NCBI GenBank assembly: GCA_023818555.1
Contig: JAMWCG010000029.1
Span: 1 to 6,419 of the forward strand
Length of the DNA stretch: 6,419 nucleotides
From: Candidatus Omnitrophota bacterium
GTDB taxonomy: Bacteria; Omnitrophota; Gorgyraeia; DTHP01
Direction of reading: 5' to 3'
Part shown: positions 1 to 6,419 of the stretch, one piece after another
Position numbering within the stretch: the first letter of the stretch is position 1
How the letters are laid out: the number at the start of each line of letters is the position of its first letter
Translations under genes and position numbers: made by a program
Notes under the pieces: generated by a model
The model's input: only the letters and a program-made list of their open reading frames with translations
Database searches by the model: none
What the model was told of the DNA's origin: nothing

Positions 1-929
1 ACTTTAAAATCCATTCGCTAACCCGTATTCCGCAGAATATGCCTATTCGCCTTTCGCTCATTCAGGCAAACATTTCTCCCTATCAAAAATGGGAAGAGGA
101 TTTTAAGGATAAAATTATAGAAAAATACATTTCTCTTACGCAAAGGACAGCTAAGAAAAATCCCGCTCTTGTTGTCTGGCCCGAGACTTCTTTCCCGGGG
201 TTCTGGGAAGAAGAAAGGCTATTGAGAGAGGGGGTTTTAAGTTTAGCAAAAGAAATTAAGACAGATATTTTAATTGGTTCTCCTACTTGGGAAAAGGGTT
301 TGAGTTACAACTCCGCAATTCTTATCTCCGATGAAGGAAGAGAAATAAGCCGATATCATAAAGTCCATTTAGTTCCTTTTGGGGAATATCTTCCCTTCCC
401 TAAGATTTTTGGATTTTTACAAAAAAGATTTTCCATTGGAGATTATGCCCAGGGGAAAGAATACACAATTTTCAGAAGACAACTGCCATGGACAACTTAT
501 CATTTTAGTATTCTCATCTGTTTTGAAGACATTTTCCCCAATTTGGTGCGCAGTTTTGTAAAAAATGGAGCGGAATTTTTAATCAATATTACCGAAGATG
601 GCTGGTATGGGAAAAGTTCTGCCTCTTTTCAGCATCTGCAGGCACTTGTCTTGCGAGCAGTGGAAAATCGGCGCTATATGGTGAGGTCTGCCAATACCGG
701 CTACAGTTGTGTAATTAATCCTTGGGGAAAGATTGTTTCAGAATTGAAAGATGAGCAAGGAGAGAAACTGTTTATTACCGGAGTCCATACAGGAGATGTG
801 TTTTCTAATTCAAGGAAGACTTTTTATACCCTGTTTGGTGACTGGTTTATCTATCTCTGTTTTATAAGTTTCTTCCTAATTTTATACAAGAGAAAAAAAT
901 CTTTAAATCTCTGCCTTCTTCTGTTATAA
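1..929 (+). CDS. lnt: Apolipoprotein N-acyltransferase, C-terminal nitrilase domain (5' end outside window)
   Basis: Lnt transfers an acyl chain from phospholipid to the N-terminal cysteine of lipoproteins, on the periplasmic side of the inner membrane. The frame is open to the left edge (first full codon at 3), so the ATG at 39 is probably an internal methionine and the N-terminal membrane domain lies outside the window. Counting from that Met, the carbon-nitrogen hydrolase fold is complete. The family's Glu-Lys-Cys triad is visible as Glu49 (VVWPETSFPG), Lys108 (YHKVHLVPFGEYLP) and Cys161 (ILICFEDIFP). The supporting Glu117 and Glu163 are present, as is the segment DGWYGKSSA followed by the QHLQ..LRAVENRR region typical of Lnt. 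One hydrophobic helix near residues 264-283, followed by KRKK, matches the C-terminal membrane anchor of the family and argues against a soluble nitrilase. The last codons overlap a promoter for lysS. Confident call; only the length is unknown. Confidence 0.93.
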   Translation, partial: FKIHSLTRIPQNMPIRLSLIQANISPYQKWEEDFKDKIIEKYISLTQRTAKKNPALVVWPETSFPGFWEEERLLREGVLSLAKEIKTDILIGSPTWEKGLSYNSAILISDEGREISRYHKVHLVPFGEYLPFPKIFGFLQKRFSIGDYAQGKEYTIFRRQLPWTTYHFSILICFEDIFPNLVRSFVKNGAEFLINITEDGWYGKSSASFQHLQALVLRAVENRRYMVRSANTGYSCVINPWGKIVSELKDEQGEKLFITGVHTGDVFSNSRKTFYTLFGDWFIYLCFISFFLILYKRKKSLNLCLLLL

Positions 930-3900
930 TTTAACAAAAATGTAGAGGAGAAATGGTTTGTCTAGAGAAAGGGGATTCTCTTAAAATTACTTAATTAAAA
1001 ATTCCATGGAAGAGATAAATGAAATAATCAAAGTGAGATTGAAAAAATTGGAGGAGATTAAAGCAAAAGGGATTTATCCCTATGGGGAGAAATTTATTCC
1101 TCAATCCATAAGTGAGATAAAGAAAAATTTTTGTGAGAATAAAGAGGTATGCGTGGCGGGTAGAATTATGGCGATGCGCAAGCACGGGAAGGCGAATTTC
1201 TTAGACCTGAGGGACTCTACAGGGAAGATTCAACTCTATTTTAAAGAGGACTTTTTGGATAAAGAAGAAATTTATCTTTTTGACAGATTAGATATCGGAG
1301 ATATTATTGGCGTGGAAGGTAAATTATTTAAAACCCGCACACAAGAAGAGACAGTGCAGGTAACTGGTTTTAGAATTCTGGCAAAATCTTTAAGACCCCT
1401 TCCTGAGAAATGGCATGGTTTAAAAGATGTGGAGATAAGATACCGTCAGCGCTATCTGGATATAATTACTAATCCTGAGATAAAAGAGATTTTTCTTTTG
1501 CGCACAAAAATAATTAAAAAAATTAGAGAATTCTTAGATAACCATGGTTTCTGGGAAGTGGAAACTCCTATGTTGCAATCCATTCCCGGGGGAGCAGTGG
1601 GAACTCCCTTGAAGACTTTTTTAGATGTTTATGGGAAAGAACTTTTTTTAAGGGTGGCTCCTGAGTTATATTTGAAGAGATTGCTGGTTGCCGGCTTTGA
1701 GCGAGTTTATGAACTAAATCGCAGTTTTCGGAATGAGGGTGTTTCTCCACGGCATAATCCTGAATTTACGATGCTGGAAGTTTATCAGGCTTATGGGGAC
1801 TGTTCCGAAATGATGCGTCTGACTGAGGAATTAATTATCTATCTGGCTAACGAGGTTTTGGGAAAAACAAAAATAGTTTACCAGGGGAGAGAGATTGACT
1901 TACGTCCTCCCTGGAAGAAAATTTCCTTTAAAGAAGTAATGAGAGAGAAATTTGGCATAACCCCTGACCAACCGGTAGAGGTCTGGGCAGAAAGATTGGG
2001 TTTGCGTCTGGAGAAAGGTAAATTGAGCAGGTCTCAAATAGTTAATTTTATCAGTGAACAGTTAGAACCCAGGGAAAGTTCTCCGGTATTCATCGTTGAC
2101 CTCTTTTCCACTTTCTGTCCTTGGGCAAAGGCACAAGCGGATAACCATTATTTAAGCGATAGGTTTGAATTGTTCATCGGGGGTATAGAGCTTGCCAATG
2201 CTTATTCTGAATTGAACGACCCCCTTGAACAGAGAAAAAGATTTGAGGAATTAATAAAGGATGAACGCGCCGAGAAGATAGATGAGGAATTTCTTTTAGC
2301 CTTAGAATATGGGATGCCTCCCGCAGGAGGTCTGGGCATAGGAATAGACCGTCTGGTGATGCTTTTTACAGATTGTGCTTCTATCCGAGAGGTAATTTTA
2401 TTTCCCCAATTGAAGCCTGAAAAGGAGTAAAATGCGTTATGAATTCTGGATAGCCTGGCGTTATTTTTTGAGCAAGCGGAGAACCCGGTTTATCTCTTTA
2501 GTGAGCGTAATTTCTGTCTTAGGGATAGCGGTGGGGGTTACTGCTCTTTTGGTAACCTTAGCAGTAATGAGTGGATTTGATACAGAACTTAAGGAAAAGA
2601 TTGTAGGTGTAAATCCCCATTTAATTATAGAGAAAGATTATGGAGTTCCTCATTATCTTCCCCTGATGGAAAAAATTAAAACTTTACCCGGAGTAAGTGG
2701 GGTTAGCCCTTTTATAAACGGTCAGGTGATGCTCATTCAGCGTCAGAATGTTTTTAGTTTAGTAGTAAGGGGAATAGAGCCGGAATTAGAATTGGGGGTA
2801 ACCAAACTGGAGAAATATTTAAAAGAAGGTAGTTTTAAGATAGGCAAGCGAGAGATTATTATCGGCAATGTTCTTGCAGAAAGATTGGGGCTGAGGTTAG
2901 GAGAAACAATTCAAGTTATTTCTCCTTTTGATGGGCAGAGTTATAATTTCAAAATTAGTGGCATATTCCATTCCGGAATGTATGAATATGATGCCAATCT
3001 GAGTTTGATTCATTTAAAAGATGCTCAGGAGATTTTTGGTTTAGAAGGATTTGTCTCCGGTCTGGGGTTAAGGATAGAGGAAGTAGATTCTGCCTCAAAG
3101 GTACGAAAAAATATTATAGAAAATATTGGTCCGGATTATCTTGTCCTTACCTGGATGGACTTGAATAAAAATCTCTTTTCCGCTTTAAAATTGGAAAAAA
3201 CTGTAATGTTTATTATTCTTACCCTAATCATCGTGGTGGCTGCTTTTAATATTGCTTCTACTTTAATAATGCTGGTGATGGAAAAAACGAAAGACATCGG
3301 AATTCTTAAAGCAATCGGAGTATCTAATCGCTCCATAAAATTAATCTTTAGTTACGAAGGAATGATTATTGGAATAGGAGGAACTGTTCTGGGACTAATT
3401 GGGGGTATCTTTTTGACATATCTTCTAAAGAATTATCAATTTATTAAACTCCCCTCGGATATTTATTACATAGAGCGTATCCCTGTAAGAATAGAAAAGA
3501 TTGATTTTTTTCTGGTCATATTTTTTTCTCTCCTCTTGAGCTATCTGGCTACACTTCACCCTGCTAAGAAAGCTGCTCAACTTGAGCCAGTGGAGGCTTT
3601 GAGATATGAATAAAATTCAAAAATAAAAATGCTGGAAGCAAGAAATCTGTATAAGCTATACGATACGCAGAAAAATCCTTTAGAGGTTTTGAAGGGGATA
3701 AATCTTAAGGTGGGGAAGGGAGAGTTTACCGCCATTGTTGGTCCTTCCGGGGCAGGTAAATCTACCCTTTTACATATCTTAGGAGGTTTAGAATCCCCTA
3801 CAAAAGGAGAGGTTTACTTTGAAGGAATAAATTTGTATAATATGAGTGAGCCTGAGAGAGCGAAGATAAGGAATAGAAAAGTAGGTTTTGTCTTTCAATT

Positions 3901-6419
3901 TTATCATCTTCTTCCGGAATTCAATATCTTAGAGAATGTTTATCTGGCAGGTTTAGTTGCTGGTTTTCGTAAGCGAAGAGAATGTCAAGAGAGAGCGAAG
4001 GAAATGCTTACCTTCCTCGGTTTGCAGGATAGACTTGGCCATAGACCCAACGAACTTTCCGGAGGAGAACAACAGAGGGTGGCTATTGCGCGGGCTTTAA
4101 TAAATGAACCTGCGTTACTTCTCTGCGATGAGCCTACGGGAAATCTTGATTCTCAGATGGGAGAATTGGTGCTCAATTATCTGGTGGATTTAAACAGAAA
4201 TAAAGGACAGACAATCATTTTAGTAACCCATGCGGAAGAATTAGCCGAAAAAGCGCAACGGATTGTTTATATAAAGGACGGAACCTTGGTTAGAGATGTC
4301 CCAGTAACAAAAATTCGTGCTTAACAAAGGAGAGGGTATGGGGATTAAAATTTATATGAACGGTAAATGGGTGGATAAAGAAGAGGCAAAGATTTCGGTT
4401 TTTGACCATGGACTTTTGTATGGGGATGGAGTCTTTGAAGGTATTCGTTCTTACGACTGTTTAGTGTTTAAACTGAAAGAGCACATTGACCGGCTTTATG
4501 AATCCGCCCATACGCTGATGTTGGAGATACCCTTGCGTAAAGAGGAAATGGAGCAGGCTGTGCTGGAGACCCTTAAGGCAAATCGTTTAAGGGATGCTTA
4601 TATCAGGGTGGTGGTTACGCGGGGAGAAGGAGATTTGGGTTTAGACCCACGAAAATGTAAAAAACCAAACATTTTCATTATTGCGGATAAGATTGTTCTT
4701 TATCCGGAAAAGTATTATCGGGAAGGTTTAGAGATAATCACTGTCCCTACCCAGAGAAACATCCCTGAGGCACTTAATCCGCAGATTAAGTCTTTGAATT
4801 ATCTCAATAATATTCTGGCAAAAATTGAAGCCATTAATTGTGGAGTGGAGGAAGCGATAATGCTCAATTCTTTCGGTTATGTTGCAGAGTGCACGGGAGA
4901 CAATATCTTTATGATAAAAAATAGATTAATCATCACACCTCCTCCCTATGCCGGGATACTCAAGGGGATTACCCGTGCTGCGGTAATGGAGTTAGCAGAA
5001 AAGGCAGGGTTTGAGGTAAAAGAAACTATCTTCACCCGGCATGAACTCTACAATGCAGATGAATGTTTTCTTACCGGCACCGCTGCCGAGATTATTCCCG
5101 TGGTGAAAATTGATTCCAGGGTTATTGGGGAGGGTAAGCCGGGGGAAATTACCTTAAGCCTGATGCGCAAATTCAAAGAATTGACTAAATCTGCAGGGGT
5201 GAGATACAGCTTGTAAAAATCAGATAGGTCTTAGATTTACTCCATCCTCAAGGAAAGGAGAAAGATATGTTGTGCGATATATGCGGGAAAAAACAAGCCA
5301 CCGTCCATGTGACTGAGATTATCAATAACCAAATCACTGAGATGCATCTCTGTGAAGATTGTGCACGGGAGAAGTCTATTCAGATGGAACAACAATTTGG
5401 AGTATCCGACCTCTTGGCAGGGATTGCGGATTTAGGGACGACCTTGGGAGAAAAGACCAAGGAAGAATTAAAACTTAAATGCAATAACTGCGGTATGACT
5501 TACGAAGATTTTAAGAAGATTGGTCGTTTAGGCTGTAGTGAATGTTATGTCGCTTTTCGCAAGAATCTCGTCCCCCTCCTGAAACGCATCCATGGTTCTA
5601 TTCAACATTTGGGGAAGGCACCCTTAAAGATAATCAAAGAGGTGAAAAGAAAGTCGGAGATAGACATCCTTAAGGAAAAATTGCAGGAAGCAATCCAGAG
5701 AGAGGAATTTGAAGAAGCAGCCCGACTGAGAGATAAGATAAGGGAATTAGAGAAGAAAAATCAGAAGAGAAAGGAAGAGAAATGATTTTAGATGATTTAT
5801 TAGTTCGTTTAGGAGAATGGCTTAAAGGAGAAGGTCCGAGTTCTGATATTGTGATGTCCAGCCGGGTGCGTTTAGCGCGCAATCTGGATAAAATCCCCTT
5901 TACCCACTGGGCAGATAAGAAAGAGAAAGAGGATATTCTGGAAGCGTTTACAAACACGCTGAGGGAAAATGAGTTTCTTCAGGGAGGGCTTTTTCTAATT
6001 ATGAAAGAAATTGATGAACTTGACCGTATTTTTCTTCTGGAAAGACATTTAGTTTCCCATGAGTTTATTCAGAAGCCGAATTCCAAGGCAGTAATAATAA
6101 GTTCCAATGAAGCGGTGAGTGGAATGATCAATGAAGAGGACCATCTGCGTCTTCAGGTAATGCAATCGGGTTTTAACATCAGTGAGGCTTTTGAGATAGC
6201 CCAGAAAATAGACCGTTTTCTTTCGGAGAGGCTCAATTTTGCTTTTTCTTCCGAGTGGGGTTATCTTACCGCCTGTCCGACAAATGTAGGAACAGGTCTA
6301 CGTGCTTCAGTGATGCTCCATCTCCCTGTGCTGGTATTTACAAAACAGATAAATAAGGTTCTTCAGGCAATCACCCGACTGGGACTTACCGCACGGGGCT
6401 TTTACGGAGAAGGGACAGA

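Overview
The window is a chromosomal stretch of a bacterium with an outer membrane. Every gene is on the + strand, and base composition is even and moderately AT-rich (about 40% GC by eye). It holds the last part of apolipoprotein N-acyltransferase (lnt), lysyl-tRNA synthetase (lysS), an ABC permease/ATPase pair of the lipoprotein-release (Lol) family, a branched-chain aminotransferase (ilvE), and mcsA followed by a truncated mcsB (protein arginine kinase). Lnt and Lol genes indicate a diderm cell, whereas mcsA-mcsB is best known from Firmicutes. The combination recalls PVC-related or other deep-branching diderm lineages such as Omnitrophota. That placement is inference from gene content and my memory of similar gene orders; no search was run.

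Layout: the lnt reading frame is open at the left edge and ends at 929. A good sigma-70-type promoter (-35 at 902-907, extended -10 at 922-930) overlaps its stop codon and would give lysS an untranslated leader of about 70 bases. The leader contains a possible 13-codon peptide ORF and a small hairpin. From lysS to the right edge the genes are packed like an operon: 1 nt between lysS and the permease gene, 15 nt to the ATPase gene, 13 nt to ilvE, 50 nt to mcsA, and a 4-nt ATGA overlap between mcsA and mcsB. No terminator is visible between any of them. The 50-nt ilvE-mcsA gap can fold into a hairpin that covers the mcsA ribosome binding site. mcsB runs off the right edge after 212 codons.

Function: Lnt finishes the acylation of lipoproteins in the inner membrane, and the Lol permease/ATPase would extract mature lipoproteins toward the outer membrane, so the left half carries two steps of one pathway. 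LysRS and IlvE are housekeeping enzymes of translation and amino acid metabolism. McsA and McsB form the arginine-phosphorylation module that marks damaged proteins for ClpCP in Bacillus. No ctsR gene precedes mcsA here, and clpC, if linked, lies outside the window.

Most of the window is recognisable core biology and I see no wholly new system. The points most worth checking are the mcsA-mcsB module embedded in an envelope/translation operon, the possible control of mcsA translation by RNA structure, the lysS leader, the single permease with a short hook region, and unusual residues in LysRS.
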